Origin: Methylobacterium persicinum
Lineage (GTDB): Bacteria > Pseudomonadota > Alphaproteobacteria > Rhizobiales > Beijerinckiaceae
Length of the DNA: 64,000 nt
Direction: 5' to 3'
Assembly: GCF_022179525.1 (NCBI RefSeq)
Contig: NZ_BPQX01000018.1
Coordinates: 62,001-126,000, forward strand
Part shown: positions 31,224 through 41,954 of the stretch, one piece after another
Numbering within the stretch: the first letter of the stretch is position 1
How the letters are laid out: every line of letters starts with the position of its first letter
Program-made: the position numbers and the translations under genes
Notes under the pieces: generated by a model
Seen by the model: only the letters and a program-made list of their open reading frames with translations
Told to the model about the DNA's origin: nothing
Database searches by the model: none

Positions 31224-32351
31224 TTACGGTCGCGACAGCCGCATGATGCCTTCGCCCCGGCGATGGCCCACCGTGGTGACCGCGACGTCGTTCGCCCGAC
31301 CCTCCGCGATCAACGCCGCCGCCAGGGCCGCGCCGAAGGGGGCGGCGACTTCCAGGCCGTGGCCGATCAGGTCGCCGAGGGGATGGATCCCGGCCGACGG
31401 CGCGAGGTGGCGGAGCGCCTCGCCCTCCTCCGCGGTGATCGGCGCGACGCCGGTCGCCCCGGAGATCACCGCGTCCGGCGCGGACAGGGAGGCCTCGGTC
31501 CAGCGGGCCGCAAGGGCTTCGGCGACGCCGCCCGGCTCCCGGCGGGAACGCCCGCTCGCCACGGGTCCGAGGCGCGCCAGGGCCTTTGCCCCCCGCGCCG
31601 CGGCATGCTCGGCGGATTCGAGCATCAGGAAGGCGGCACAGCTCGCCAGGATGAAGCCGCCCGGCGCCCCCCGGGCGAAGACGGGCTCGAACGCCCCCTG
31701 TTTCGCGAAGCCGCCCATGGCGTGCACGAGGAGCGCATCCGGCCGCTCGGCACTGTAGGAACCACCGACCAGCATCGCCTCGTTCTGGCCGGAGGCGATC
31801 CGCGCCTGCGCGACGCGCAGGGCATCGACGCCCGCGGCCTCCTCGCCCATGAAGGTGCGCGAGGCGCCGGTGACGCCGTGGACGATGGCGATGTTGCCTG
31901 CGAGCAGGTTCGAGAGCTGCGCCAGGAAAAGGGTCGGCCGCAGGTCGTTCTGCAAACGCTCGTTGAGGTAGGCCCCCGGCTCCGGCGCATCGCGCAGGCC
32001 TGTGAGGATCGTCCCGTCGACGGCATAGTCGCGCTCGCCGCCGCCCGCGGCCACGACGAGGTGCAGGGCCTGCTTGAAGGCGGCATCCTCCTTCACCCCG
32101 GCCGCATCGAGGGCGAGGCCGGCGGCGTAGACGCCGAGCCGCTGCCACGCCTCCATCTGGCGCTGGTCGCTCTTCTTCGGGATCTGCCGGTCCCAGGCTA
32201 TGGCGGGGGCGGGATGGATCGCATAGGGCGCGAAGCTGTCCGTATCGGTGCGTGGCGCCGCGCCCTCCGCCAGGGCCGCGAGATGCGCCGCCGCGCCTTC
32301 CCCCGCACAGGAGACGAGGCCGATCCCGGTGACGACCACCGGCCGGGTCAC
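31224..32351 (-). CDS. FabF-like ketosynthase homologue with degenerate active site (lipid A VLCFA cluster)
   Basis: The 375-residue protein has the thiolase fold of KAS II enzymes (start M-T-R-P-V-V-V-T-G-I-G-L-V-S). The nucleophile region reads V-T-G-A-S-R-T near 160-166 where T-A-C-A-S-S is expected, so the cysteine is gone. The first histidine (N-A-H-G-T) is replaced by I-S-G-A-T near 296-300. Only the second histidine, H331 in L-I-G-H-G, remains. It cannot be a standard condensing enzyme; a partner role like a chain-length factor is the likely reading. Its ATG overlaps the fabZ-like stop. Confidence 0.85.
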   Translation of the reverse strand: MTRPVVVTGIGLVSCAGEGAAAHLAALAEGAAPRTDTDSFAPYAIHPAPAIAWDRQIPKKSDQRQMEAWQRLGVYAAGLALDAAGVKEDAAFKQALHLVVAAGGGERDYAVDGTILTGLRDAPEPGAYLNERLQNDLRPTLFLAQLSNLLAGNIAIVHGVTGASRTFMGEEAAGVDALRVAQARIASGQNEAMLVGGSYSAERPDALLVHAMGGFAKQGAFEPVFARGAPGGFILASCAAFLMLESAEHAAARGAKALARLGPVASGRSRREPGGVAEALAARWTEASLSAPDAVISGATGVAPITAEEGEALRHLAPSAGIHPLGDLIGHGLEVAAPFGAALAAALIAEGRANDVAVTTVGHRRGEGIMRLSRP

Positions 32352-32830
32352 GGGGCGACTCCGCCACTGAGGCCGGCGAGGTCGAGGAGGCCGATCGCCT
32401 TCGCCCGCTCGCGCATCGGCGCGTCGAGCCCGTCAGGGAAGGGCATCGTCCGGAACCGCAGCTCCGCATCGCAGAGGGCCTTGCCCTCGTGGGTAATGGC
32501 TGCCTTCGTCACCGCGTAGCCGGACCCGTCGTGTTCCAGCTTGGCGCTGACCGACAGGGTGGCGCCCGGACCGACGAAGCTGCGGAACCGCGCCTTGTCG
32601 ACGCCCGTGAGGAAAGGCATCCGCTCGAAGCCGAGATGAGCCAGGATCAGGTAGCCGGAGGCCTGCGCCATGGTCTCCGTCAGGAGCACCCCCGGCACCA
32701 GCGGATGCCCGGGGAAATGCCCTTCGAAGACCGGGCTCGCCGTCGGAACCCTGGCCAGCGCCTCGATGGTGCCGGCGGTACGGTCGAGCCGCACCACGGC
32801 GTCGATCATCTCGAAATATTCAAGGCGCAT
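32348..32830 (-). CDS. FabZ-like 3-hydroxyacyl-ACP dehydratase (fabZXL type)
   Basis: The 160-residue hotdog protein has the catalytic histidine H38 in F-E-G-H-F-P-G-H-P and the glutamate E52 in T-E-T-M-A-Q. It dehydrates 3-hydroxyacyl chains, here probably on AcpXL during synthesis of the C28-type lipid A acyl chain. It overlaps the next gene by 4 nt (ATGA) and follows acpXL by 31 nt. Confidence 0.9.
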   Translation of the reverse strand: MRLEYFEMIDAVVRLDRTAGTIEALARVPTASPVFEGHFPGHPLVPGVLLTETMAQASGYLILAHLGFERMPFLTGVDKARFRSFVGPGATLSVSAKLEHDGSGYAVTKAAITHEGKALCDAELRFRTMPFPDGLDAPMRERAKAIGLLDLAGLSGGVAP

Positions 32831-32861
32831 GGCGGGTTGACGCGTCGGAGCGGCGGGGCCG

Positions 32862-33170
32862 TCAGACCTTGGCGGCCTTCTCGGCCACCAGGGCGTCGAT
32901 CCGGGCGCAGAGGTTCTTCAGCACGAAGTACTGCTCGGCCGGGACCTTGCCCTCGTTGACCTCCTGCGTCCACCGCTCCAGCGGCAGCTTGATGCCGAAG
33001 GCCTTGTCGACGGCGAAGGCGATGTCGAGGAAGGCGAGGCTGTCGATGCCGAGATCGTCGATGGCGTGGCTTTCGGGAGTGATCTTGTCCCGCTCGATGT
33101 CGGCCGTCTCGGCAATGATGTCGGCCACGCGCTGGAAGGTCGCGCTGTGGGTGGCGGGATCGTCGGACAT
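32862..33170 (-). CDS. acpXL: Acyl carrier protein AcpXL
   Basis: The 102-residue ACP has its phosphopantetheine serine S44 in [12 protein letters not shown]. The C-terminal extension ([10 protein letters not shown] ... Y-F-V-L-K-N-L) is typical of AcpXL, which carries very-long-chain fatty acids for lipid A in Rhizobiales. It heads a minus-strand run with fabZ-like and fabF-like genes. The remaining ketosynthase, dehydrogenase and lpxXL genes of the rhizobial cluster are not downstream. Confidence 0.92.
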   Translation of the reverse strand: MSDDPATHSATFQRVADIIAETADIERDKITPESHAIDDLGIDSLAFLDIAFAVDKAFGIKLPLERWTQEVNEGKVPAEQYFVLKNLCARIDALVAEKAAKV

Positions 33171-33526
33171 GTCTTCTCGTGGGCTCTGAGTCGGTTTCCG
33201 GTTCGGCGGCGGGAGCCCCCTCGCGCCGGAAGCCCGGCGTCCCATCCCTCGCTGCCATGATGCGCCCACGGCGGGCCCGGACGAACCGGGCACGCCGTAC
33301 GGCGCCGACGGATGGCCGGGACGTCTACACGAGGGGGTCGGGTGCGGCAACCTTGTCCGGTCCACGGCCCGTTTTGCCGGCATTTCAACCCGCTCTTTCA
33401 CCGAACGGAAGAGAGCGAGTGGCGAAAGCCGCGGGGAAGCTTATCTGCGGCCGGGCATCGACATTCCTGCATCGGATCGAATCGCTTCGCTCCGCGCTTG
33501 GCAGCAGCCCGAATCGGAGAAGGCGG
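33171..33526. other. Divergent gene-free region between acpXL and the AI-2E-type gene
   Basis: These 356 nt contain no gene I can support. A short stretch (cgaatcgcttcgctccgcgc near 33477) resembles one arm of the intergenic palindrome family but has no partner arm. Confidence 0.4.
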
Positions 33527-34687
33527 ATGAAGTCGTCCCCACCCTCAACGCTCTACCCGCCATTCTCGGCGCCCGTACCGCCGTCGCGGCCCCTCGCGGA
33601 GGCCCGGCCCGACCCGTCGCATCTTCCGCCGCACGAGCGGGCCCGCTCGCAGGTCGCCGCCAGGGTGGTCCTCGTCCTCGTCCTCGGGGCGCTGGGCTTG
33701 TGGATCCTGCATGAGTTTCTGCCGGCCCTGGCCTGGGCCGTGGTCCTGGCGATCGCCCTCGGCCCGCTCTACGCCCGCCTGGAGCGTCGCTTCCCGCCGG
33801 GACGCCACAACATCCTCCTGCCGAGCTTCGCCATCCTCGCCATCGCCTTGGTCTTCCTTGCGCCCCTGGCGATCCTTGGGGTGCAGGCCGCCCGGGAGGC
33901 GCACGATGTGGCCGAGTTCGTCCGCAAGGCGGAGGAAAGCGGCATCCCCGCGCCGGAATTCCTCTCGCGGCTGCCCTATGGCGCCGCCCAGGCGACATCG
34001 TGGTGGAACGACAACCTCGGCCATGCCCAGGCCGGGTCCGAGATCCTCCACCGGTTTGATAACGGCAAGGTGATCGGCGCCTCCCGCAACGTCGGCCGGG
34101 AGGTCATCCACCGGATGGTGCTGTTCGGCTTCAGCCTCGTGGCCCTGTTTTTCCTCTTCCGCGACCGCAAGACCGTCGAGCGACAGGCCCTGACGGCCTG
34201 CGACCGCCTGTTCGGACCCCGCGGCGAGCGGGTCGCCCGGCAGATGGTCGCCTCCGTCCACGGCACCGTCGACGGGCTCGTCCTCGTCGGGCTCGGGGAG
34301 GGCGTGATCCTCGGCATCGTCTACTATTTCGCGGGCGTGCCCCATCCGGTGCTGCTCGGGGCCTTCACGGCCGTGGCGGCGATGATCCCGTTCGGCGCGG
34401 CGCTGGCCATCGCCGTCGCGGCTCTCCTCCTCGTCGCCGCAGGCTCCGTCACGCCGGCCATCGTCGTGGCGGTGTCGGGCCTCGTCGTCACCTTCGCGGC
34501 GGACCACTTCGTCCGCCCGGCGTTGATCGGCGGCACGACCAAACTGCCCTTCCTCTGGGTGCTGCTGGGGATCCTCGGCGGCGTGGAGACCTTCGGCCTG
34601 CTGGGCCTATTCGTCGGTCCGGCCGTGATGGCCGCCCTGGTCCTCCTGTGGCGGGAATTCACCGAGGGGCGGGACAAGAAGGTCTGA
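33527..34687 (+). CDS. AI-2E (PerM/TqsA) family transporter
   Basis: The 386-residue protein has about eight membrane segments, with the pair at 47-85 followed by a long soluble loop and four to five C-terminal segments. The conserved P-F-G-A, D-H-F-V-R-P and G-G-V-E-T-F-G-L-L-G-L-F-V-G-P patterns are those of PF01594. Members export small molecules or act in Na+/H+ exchange; the autoinducer name should not be taken as function. The start is ATG 33527 after ggagaaggcgg. Confidence 0.88.
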   Translation: MKSSPPSTLYPPFSAPVPPSRPLAEARPDPSHLPPHERARSQVAARVVLVLVLGALGLWILHEFLPALAWAVVLAIALGPLYARLERRFPPGRHNILLPSFAILAIALVFLAPLAILGVQAAREAHDVAEFVRKAEESGIPAPEFLSRLPYGAAQATSWWNDNLGHAQAGSEILHRFDNGKVIGASRNVGREVIHRMVLFGFSLVALFFLFRDRKTVERQALTACDRLFGPRGERVARQMVASVHGTVDGLVLVGLGEGVILGIVYYFAGVPHPVLLGAFTAVAAMIPFGAALAIAVAALLLVAAGSVTPAIVVAVSGLVVTFAADHFVRPALIGGTTKLPFLWVLLGILGGVETFGLLGLFVGPAVMAALVLLWREFTEGRDKKV

Positions 34688-34873
34688 GGGACGCAGCGCT
34701 CGTACCGACGGTTAGGCCGCAGGGACGAGGGGGACGGGGCAACGCGCCACGCCCCCCGGTCCGCCATCGGTCGCGGGAGGCTCTCCCGCAACCGTGCGGC
34801 GATCCCGACCTTGCCAGCCCGACCGAAACAAGCCCACACTTGTCCTTTCCGCGGGCTTCCGACCGCGGTGTCC

Positions 34874-35908
<1,035 letters not shown>

Positions 35909-35910
35909 CC

Positions 35911-36819
35911 TTGGTCGGAACCCAGGCCCTCGACGCAGCCACCCGCCGTCCCGGCCGGCGCGAGACCGAGGGCGCGGCGGCGCTCGCAGCGAAGATGCCC
36001 CGCCTCGTGCTGGAAGCCCGGCGGGTGTCGAGCCTCCTCGCCCACGGGCTGCACGGGCGTCGGCGGGCGGGGCCCGGCGAGAGCTTCTGGCAGTTCCGCC
36101 CCTTCGTGACCGGCGAGGCCGCCGCCCGGGTGGACTGGCGCCGCTCGGCCCGGGACGACCGGCTCTACGTCCGTGAGCGAGAATGGGAGGCGGCCCACAA
36201 CATCTGGTTCTGGATCGACCGTTCGGCTTCCATGGCCTTCGCCTCGGACCTCGCGGCTTCGTCGAAGATCGAGCGCGCCCTGGTCCTCGGGCTGGCTTTG
36301 GCGGATGCCTTCGTGGATGGCGGCGAGCGCGTCGGCCTGCTCGGCCTGACCCGGGCGCGGGCGTCGCGGGGGACCGTGGAGCACCTCGCTCAGGCGCTGG
36401 TCGCCGACAAGGCCGGGCTCGACCGCGACCTTCCGCCCGAGGCCCAGCCCGCCCGCTTCGACGAGGTCGTGCTGATCGGCGACTTCCTCACTCCTCCGGA
36501 GCGGATCGCCGCCTCGGTCGCCGGCTTGGCGGCGGCGGGCAGCCGGGGACACCTCCTCATGGTGGTGGACCCGATCGAGGAAACCTTCCCCTTCACCGGC
36601 CAAGCCGTGCTCCACGGCCTCGAAGGCGGCCCATCCCTGGATATCGGCGATGCCGGAGCCTGGGGGGATCGCTACAGGGCGCGCATCGCCGCCCACCGGG
36701 AGCGCCTACAGGAGATCGTCCGTGGCCAGGGCTGGACGCTGACGCTCCACCGCACCGACCGGCCCGCCAGCGGGGCGGCCCTGCGGCTCGCCACCCTCGT
36801 CATCGCCCGCGGCAGCTGA
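35911..36819 (+). CDS. DUF58 protein (vWA-like)
   Basis: The protein has about 302 residues. The DUF58 signature reads F-W-Q-F-R-P-F-V-T-G-E-A-A-A-R-V-D-W-R-R-S-A-R and is followed by I-D-R-S-A-S-M, a vWA-like metal site. It lies 2 nt after moxR with a TTG start at 35911; no better start codon exists at the 5' end. DUF58 proteins are the usual partners of MoxR ATPases. The start is moderately certain. Confidence 0.88.
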   Translation: MVGTQALDAATRRPGRRETEGAAALAAKMPRLVLEARRVSSLLAHGLHGRRRAGPGESFWQFRPFVTGEAAARVDWRRSARDDRLYVREREWEAAHNIWFWIDRSASMAFASDLAASSKIERALVLGLALADAFVDGGERVGLLGLTRARASRGTVEHLAQALVADKAGLDRDLPPEAQPARFDEVVLIGDFLTPPERIAASVAGLAAAGSRGHLLMVVDPIEETFPFTGQAVLHGLEGGPSLDIGDAGAWGDRYRARIAAHRERLQEIVRGQGWTLTLHRTDRPASGAALRLATLVIARGS

Positions 36820-36826
36820 GGCGACC

Positions 36827-39664
36827 ATGCTCGGCCTGACCTTCGCCGCCCCCCTAGCGCTCGCCGCCCTGATCGGCCTCCCGGCCCTGTGGATCCTCCT
36901 GCGGGTGACGCCGCCGCGCCCCCGTCGGATCGACTTCCCGCCCCTGAAGCTCGTCGCCGACCTCATCCCCCAGCGGCAGACCCCGGCCCGGACGCCGCCC
37001 TGGCTGCTGATCCTGCGCCTCCTCGTCGCCGCCGCGCTGATCCTGGCGGTGTCGGGCCCCGTCTGGAGCCCCGGCGGCGTCGGCGCGGGCGGTGGCAAGA
37101 AGGCCCTCCTCGTCCTCCTCGACAACGGCCTGACCGCCGCCCACGACTGGCGGGACCGTCTGCGCGTGGCCACCGACACGGTCGAAGGCGCCGCCCGGGA
37201 CGGCCGGGCCGTCGCCGTGGTCGGCCTCGCCGAGCCCCCCGCCGCCATCGAGGCGAAGACCCCCGCCGCCGCCCTGGAACGGCTCCGGGCCCTAGCGCCC
37301 CGCCCCTACCTGGCCGCAAGGGAGTCTCACCTGCAAGGCATCGGCACTTTCCTCGACAAGAACCAGGGCGCCGGGATCGTCTGGATCAGCGACGGCGTCT
37401 CCGGGGGCGGGGATGCGGCCGGCTCGGAGCGGTTCGTGAAGGGCCTCGCCGACCTCTCCGGTGGGGCCGGGGCTGCGCTCACCGTCCTCAAGGCCGAGAA
37501 GCCCCCGGCCCTGGCCCTCACCGTGTCCGAGACCGGCGGCCGGCTCGTCGCCCACGTCCTGCGGGCGTCCGCCAACGGGCGGGATGCCGGGGTGGTCCGC
37601 GCCCTGGACCAGAAGGGCCTGCCCCTGGCGGAGCGCGACTTCGCCTTCCCGGCCGAGGGCACCTCCACCGATGTCGCCCTCGACATGCCGACCGAATTGC
37701 GCAACGGAATCAGCCGCATCGAGGTCGCGAACGAGCATTCTGCCGGCGCGGTCTCCTTGATGGACGAGCGCGGCAAGCGGCGCCGGGTGGGGCTGGTCTT
37801 CGGGGGTACCCTCGACCAGTCGCAGCCCCTGCTCGCGCCCCTCTACTACCTGTCCCGTGCCCTCGAACCCTTCGCGGATGTCCAGCAGGCCCGGGGCGCC
37901 ACGGGCCTCGCGGACTCGATCAACCAGCTCCTCGACAACCAGGTTTCGGCGCTGGTGCTGGCCGATGTCGGCGCCCTCGACGACAAGACGGCGGCGCGGA
38001 TCGACAAGTTCGTGGACGCGGGCGGCCTGCTCCTGCGCTTCGCCGGTCCCCGGCTCGCCGCCGGCCATGACACCCTGGTGCCGGTTCGCTTGCGCCGGGG
38101 CGGCCGCAACCTCGGCGGCGCCCTGTCCTGGGATGCGCCAAAGACGATGGCCCCGTTCCCGCCCGAGAGCCCCTTTGCGGGTCTGACGCCCCCGGCCGAT
38201 ATCGGCGTGCGCCGGCAGATCCTGGCGGAGCCGGACGGCGACCTCCCGGGCAAGACCTGGGCGTCCCTGCAGGACGGCACGCCCATCGTCACCGCCGAGA
38301 AGCGCGGGCAGGGGGAGATCGTGCTGTTCCACGTCACCGCCGACACGACGTGGTCGAACCTGCCCCTCTCGGGCCTGTTCATCGACATGCTGCGCCGGGT
38401 CGTGGCCCTGGCGGGGGCAAGCCCCGGCGAGGCCCCGGCGGGATCGGGCGCCGGCCGGGCGAAGGTCGCCGTCCTCGCGCCCCGCGTCACGTTGGACGGG
38501 TTCGGGGCGCTCGGCTCGCCGCCAGCCTCCGCCACGGCGGTGCCGGCGGACTTTGCCGACCGGGCAAACCCGGAGCATCCTCCGGGATTCTACGGTCCAC
38601 CGGACGGGGGAATCAGCGTGAACGCCCTGAAGCCCGACGATCGCCTCCGGCCCATCGATTACGCCCCCCTCGGTGGGGTCGCCCTCGGTACCCTGGCCGG
38701 GGCCGCGACCGTCGATCTGCGCCCCGGCCTGTTCACCGCGGGCCTCCTGCTCCTGGTCCTCGATACCCTGGCCGGCCTGTGGCTCGGCGGATTCCTCGGG
38801 CGCCTTGGGAGATTCGGCCGCGCCGGCGCGCGGCCCGCCGCCCTGCTCCTCGCCGCCGCCCTCGCCACAGCGCTCCCCGTCCGGGACCTGCGGGCGGAGG
38901 AACCGGTCGCGAACCGGCCCAACGGCATCGAATCGGCCCTCATCACCCGCCTCGCCTACGTGATCACCGGGGACGCCGCCGTGGACGACGCGAGCCGGGC
39001 CGGGTTGACGGGCCTGACTCAGATGCTCTCCGCGCGCACCGCCTTGGAGCCGGGGGAGCCCGCGGGCTTGGATCCCGCCAAGGACGAACTGTCCTTCTAC
39101 CCGTTGATCTACTGGCCCATCGCGCCCAACCGGCCGCAGCCCTCGGAGACGGCGATCCGCAAGATCGACGCCTTCATGCGCAACGGCGGGACGGTCCTGT
39201 TCGACACGCGCGATGCCCTGACCAGCCGTCCCGGCAGCCCGGCGACGCCGGAGGCCACGTACCTGCGCAAGATGCTGGCGACCCTCGAGGTGCCGGAACT
39301 GGAGCCGGTGCCCGCCGACCACGTGCTCACCAAGGCGTTCTACCTCGTGGACAGCTTCCCCGGCCGCTACGCCACCGGCCAGACCTGGGTAGAGGCCCTT
39401 CCCCCCGCCCCCGAAGGCGGAGAGCGCCGCCCGGCCCGGGCCGGCGACGGGGTGAGCCCGATCATCATCACCAGCAACGACCTCGCCACGGCCTGGGCCA
39501 TCGGCCGCCGGGGTGAGCCGCTGTATCCCGTCACCGGCGGCGACCAGCGCCAGCGGGAGATGGCCTTCCGGGGCGGCGTCAACATCGTGATGTACACCCT
39601 GACCGGCAACTACAAAGCCGATCAGGTCCATGTGCCCGCGCTGCTGGAGCGGCTGGGGCAGTGA
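36827..39664 (+). CDS. BatA/DUF4159 domain membrane protein
   Basis: The 945-residue protein opens with the BatA N-terminal region: a membrane helix at 5-25 and a second at 58-80. A vWA-like domain with F-L-D-K-N-Q-G-A-G-I-V-W-I-S-D-G and a large periplasmic region follow. Two more helices lie near 625-660 and 670-685. The C-terminal 220 residues are DUF4159 (I-E-S-A-L-I-T-R-L-A-Y-V-I-T-G ... Y-P-L-I-Y-W-P-I, then G-G-T-V-L-F-D-T-R-D). The biochemical role is unknown. It begins 7 nt after the DUF58 gene. Confidence 0.88.
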   Translation: MLGLTFAAPLALAALIGLPALWILLRVTPPRPRRIDFPPLKLVADLIPQRQTPARTPPWLLILRLLVAAALILAVSGPVWSPGGVGAGGGKKALLVLLDNGLTAAHDWRDRLRVATDTVEGAARDGRAVAVVGLAEPPAAIEAKTPAAALERLRALAPRPYLAARESHLQGIGTFLDKNQGAGIVWISDGVSGGGDAAGSERFVKGLADLSGGAGAALTVLKAEKPPALALTVSETGGRLVAHVLRASANGRDAGVVRALDQKGLPLAERDFAFPAEGTSTDVALDMPTELRNGISRIEVANEHSAGAVSLMDERGKRRRVGLVFGGTLDQSQPLLAPLYYLSRALEPFADVQQARGATGLADSINQLLDNQVSALVLADVGALDDKTAARIDKFVDAGGLLLRFAGPRLAAGHDTLVPVRLRRGGRNLGGALSWDAPKTMAPFPPESPFAGLTPPADIGVRRQILAEPDGDLPGKTWASLQDGTPIVTAEKRGQGEIVLFHVTADTTWSNLPLSGLFIDMLRRVVALAGASPGEAPAGSGAGRAKVAVLAPRVTLDGFGALGSPPASATAVPADFADRANPEHPPGFYGPPDGGISVNALKPDDRLRPIDYAPLGGVALGTLAGAATVDLRPGLFTAGLLLLVLDTLAGLWLGGFLGRLGRFGRAGARPAALLLAAALATALPVRDLRAEEPVANRPNGIESALITRLAYVITGDAAVDDASRAGLTGLTQMLSARTALEPGEPAGLDPAKDELSFYPLIYWPIAPNRPQPSETAIRKIDAFMRNGGTVLFDTRDALTSRPGSPATPEATYLRKMLATLEVPELEPVPADHVLTKAFYLVDSFPGRYATGQTWVEALPPAPEGGERRPARAGDGVSPIIITSNDLATAWAIGRRGEPLYPVTGGDQRQREMAFRGGVNIVMYTLTGNYKADQVHVPALLERLGQ

Positions 39665-39732
39665 GGTCTTTTCGGATCGACCGTGCCGTCATTCTCCCTC
39701 CCCCCTCTGCGGGGATCGTCCTGATGCCCTCG

Positions 39733-39827
39733 CCGTCATTGCGAGCGTCAGCGAAGCAACCCAGGGCAGCGGGCCTTCTCAGGACGTGGCGGATCCCTGG
39801 ATCGCTTCGCTGCGCTCGCAATGACGG
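39733..39827. repeat. REP-like intergenic palindrome, copy 4
   Basis: ccgtcattgcgagcgtcagcgaagcaacccaggg is paired with ccctggatcgcttcgctgcgctcgcaatgacggg. This copy lies inside an operon, between the DUF4159 gene and the last gene, both on the plus strand. Confidence 0.85.
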
Positions 39828-39869
39828 GTTTGGCAGGGCGCGGCGGTCAGCGCGGGACAAGGTGGCATC

Positions 39870-41954
39870 ATGCTGAGCCTCAGCTTCACGCCGCTGGTCC
39901 CGTGGCCGGTGCTCGCCGTGCTCGGCGTCGTCGCGCTGGCGATGGTGGTGCTGGCGATCCTTGCCCGGGGCCGCACGGCGCTGCTGCGGGCCCTCGTGCT
40001 GGGCTTGGTGCTCGCAGCCCTAGCGAACCCCGCCCTGATCCACGAGGACCGGGAGCCGGTGAAGGACATCGCGGCGGTGGTGATCGACCGCTCCGGCTCG
40101 CAGGTCCTCGGCGACCGGCCGCAGGTGACGGATCAGGTGCGCGCCGAGTTGCAGCGCCGGTTCGGTTCGCTGACGAATATCGAGCCGCGCTTCATCGACG
40201 TCCCCGATGCCGGGGAGGGTGATGACGGCACCAAGCTCTTCGCCGCCCTCGGGCAAGCCCTCGCCGACGTGCCTCCTGAGCGGCTCGCTGGCGTCGTGAT
40301 GGTGACGGACGGGGTGGTTCACGACATCCCCGCGAACCTCGCCCAGCTCGGCATCAAGGCGCCCCTCCACGTGCTGGTCACCGGCCATGCCGACGAGCGC
40401 GACCGGCAGATCAAGCTCTTGGAGGCACCCCGCTTCGGCATCGTCGGCAAGGACCTGAAGATCCGCGCCGAGGTGATGGAGCGCGGCGGCACCGGCCACG
40501 CGGTGGTCGTCACCCGCCGGGACGGCGAGGAGATCGACCGCCGGGACGTGCCCACGGACCGCCCCTTCGATCTTTCGACCCGGATCGAGCACGGCGGCCA
40601 GAACGTCGTGGAGATCGAGGTCGAGCCGCTGCCGAACGAGCTGACCACGGTCAACAACCGCGCGGTCCTGCCCATCGAGGGCATCCGCGAGAAGCTGCGG
40701 GTGCTCCTCGTCTCCGGCGAGCCGCACCAGGGCGAGCGGACGTGGCGCAACCTGCTGAAGTCCGACGCCAACGTCGACCTCGTCCACTTCACCATCCTGC
40801 GTCCGCCGGAGAAGCAGGACGGCACGCCGATCTCCGAACTGTCGCTCATCGCCTTCCCGACGCGCGAATTGTTCGTCCAGAAGATCAAGGATTTCGACCT
40901 CATCATCTTCGACCGCTACGCCAACCAGAGCGTGCTGCCGCAGGCCTATTTCGACAACATCGTCCGCTACGTCCGGGAGGGCGGGGCGCTGCTGATCGCC
41001 GCCGGGCCGGAATATGCCGGTGCCGCCAGCCTCGCCCGCACCCGCCTCGCCGGCATCCTGCCCGGCGATCCCGACGGGCGGGTGGTGGAGCGGCCCTACA
41101 AGGCCACCCCGACCCAAACCGGCAAGCGCCACCCAGTGACCCGCGATCTGCCGGGCTCGGAGGCGAGCCCGCCCGCCTGGGGCGACTGGCTGCGGATCGT
41201 CCAGGCCCGCCTGCGGCCGGGCATCGAGCCGATCCTGTCCGGTGCCGACAGCCTGCCGCTGCTCGCCCTCTCCCGGGAGGACAAGGGCCGGGTGGCGCTC
41301 CTCCTGTCCGACCACGCGTGGCTCTGGGCCCGGGGCTACCAGGACGGCGGCCCCTATCTCGACCTGCTCCGGCGCCTTGCCCACTGGCTGATGAAGGAGC
41401 CCGCCCTGGAGGAGGAGGCCCTCCGCGCCCAGACGACCGGTCACGGCCGCGAGGTCCGGGTCGAGCGCCAGACCATGGCCGATACGACCGATCCGGTGAC
41501 CGTCACCGGGCCGACCGGCAAGGTCACCACCCTCACCCTCAAGCCGACGGAGCCCGGCCTTTTCACCGCCACCTTCGATGCCACGAGCCTCGGGTTGCAC
41601 ACCCTGCGCTCGGGCAACCTCGTGGCCTTTGTCAGCGTCGGCCCGGCCAATCCCCGAGAACTCGCCGACGTGTTCAGCGATACCGAGCGCTTGAGGCCCG
41701 TCGCGGAAGGGTCGGGGGGCTCGGTGCGGCGCCTTTCCGACGCGTCCGGAGCCCTGCAGGTGCCCCGGCTCCAGAGCCTGCGCGGAGGGCGGCTGGCCGG
41801 TAGCGACTGGATCGGGTTCCGGCCGAGCGACAGCGCGAATATCCGCGGCGTGGAAGTCTATCCCCTCGCCCTCGGGCTCGCCGCCCTTGCCGCCCTGGCG
41901 GCGGCCGTGCTCGCCATGTGGTTGGTCGAGGGGCGCCGCGGGCGGGCTGCCTGA
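39870..41954 (+). CDS. Large membrane protein with class I glutamine amidotransferase-like/vWA fold
   Basis: The 694-residue protein has two N-terminal membrane segments (about 8-30 and 36-52). A periplasmic part follows with I-D-R-S-G-S, a degenerate vWA metal site, and V-M-V-T-D-G-V. A flavodoxin/GATase-like region lies near 270-410, and one C-terminal membrane segment near 668-688. This is the partner seen at the end of MoxR-DUF58-DUF4159 operons in alphaproteobacteria. Function is not known. Confidence 0.85.
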   Translation: MLSLSFTPLVPWPVLAVLGVVALAMVVLAILARGRTALLRALVLGLVLAALANPALIHEDREPVKDIAAVVIDRSGSQVLGDRPQVTDQVRAELQRRFGSLTNIEPRFIDVPDAGEGDDGTKLFAALGQALADVPPERLAGVVMVTDGVVHDIPANLAQLGIKAPLHVLVTGHADERDRQIKLLEAPRFGIVGKDLKIRAEVMERGGTGHAVVVTRRDGEEIDRRDVPTDRPFDLSTRIEHGGQNVVEIEVEPLPNELTTVNNRAVLPIEGIREKLRVLLVSGEPHQGERTWRNLLKSDANVDLVHFTILRPPEKQDGTPISELSLIAFPTRELFVQKIKDFDLIIFDRYANQSVLPQAYFDNIVRYVREGGALLIAAGPEYAGAASLARTRLAGILPGDPDGRVVERPYKATPTQTGKRHPVTRDLPGSEASPPAWGDWLRIVQARLRPGIEPILSGADSLPLLALSREDKGRVALLLSDHAWLWARGYQDGGPYLDLLRRLAHWLMKEPALEEEALRAQTTGHGREVRVERQTMADTTDPVTVTGPTGKVTTLTLKPTEPGLFTATFDATSLGLHTLRSGNLVAFVSVGPANPRELADVFSDTERLRPVAEGSGGSVRRLSDASGALQVPRLQSLRGGRLAGSDWIGFRPSDSANIRGVEVYPLALGLAALAALAAAVLAMWLVEGRRGRAA

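Noticed and set aside
33527-34687. Quorum-sensing autoinducer-2 exporter
   Set aside because: The AI-2E family name does not establish substrate, and no lsr or luxS gene is nearby.
37292-39631. Open frame of about 780 codons opposite the DUF4159 gene
   Set aside because: Same reason: third-position GC keeps the opposite frame open, and the plus-strand gene has clear domains.
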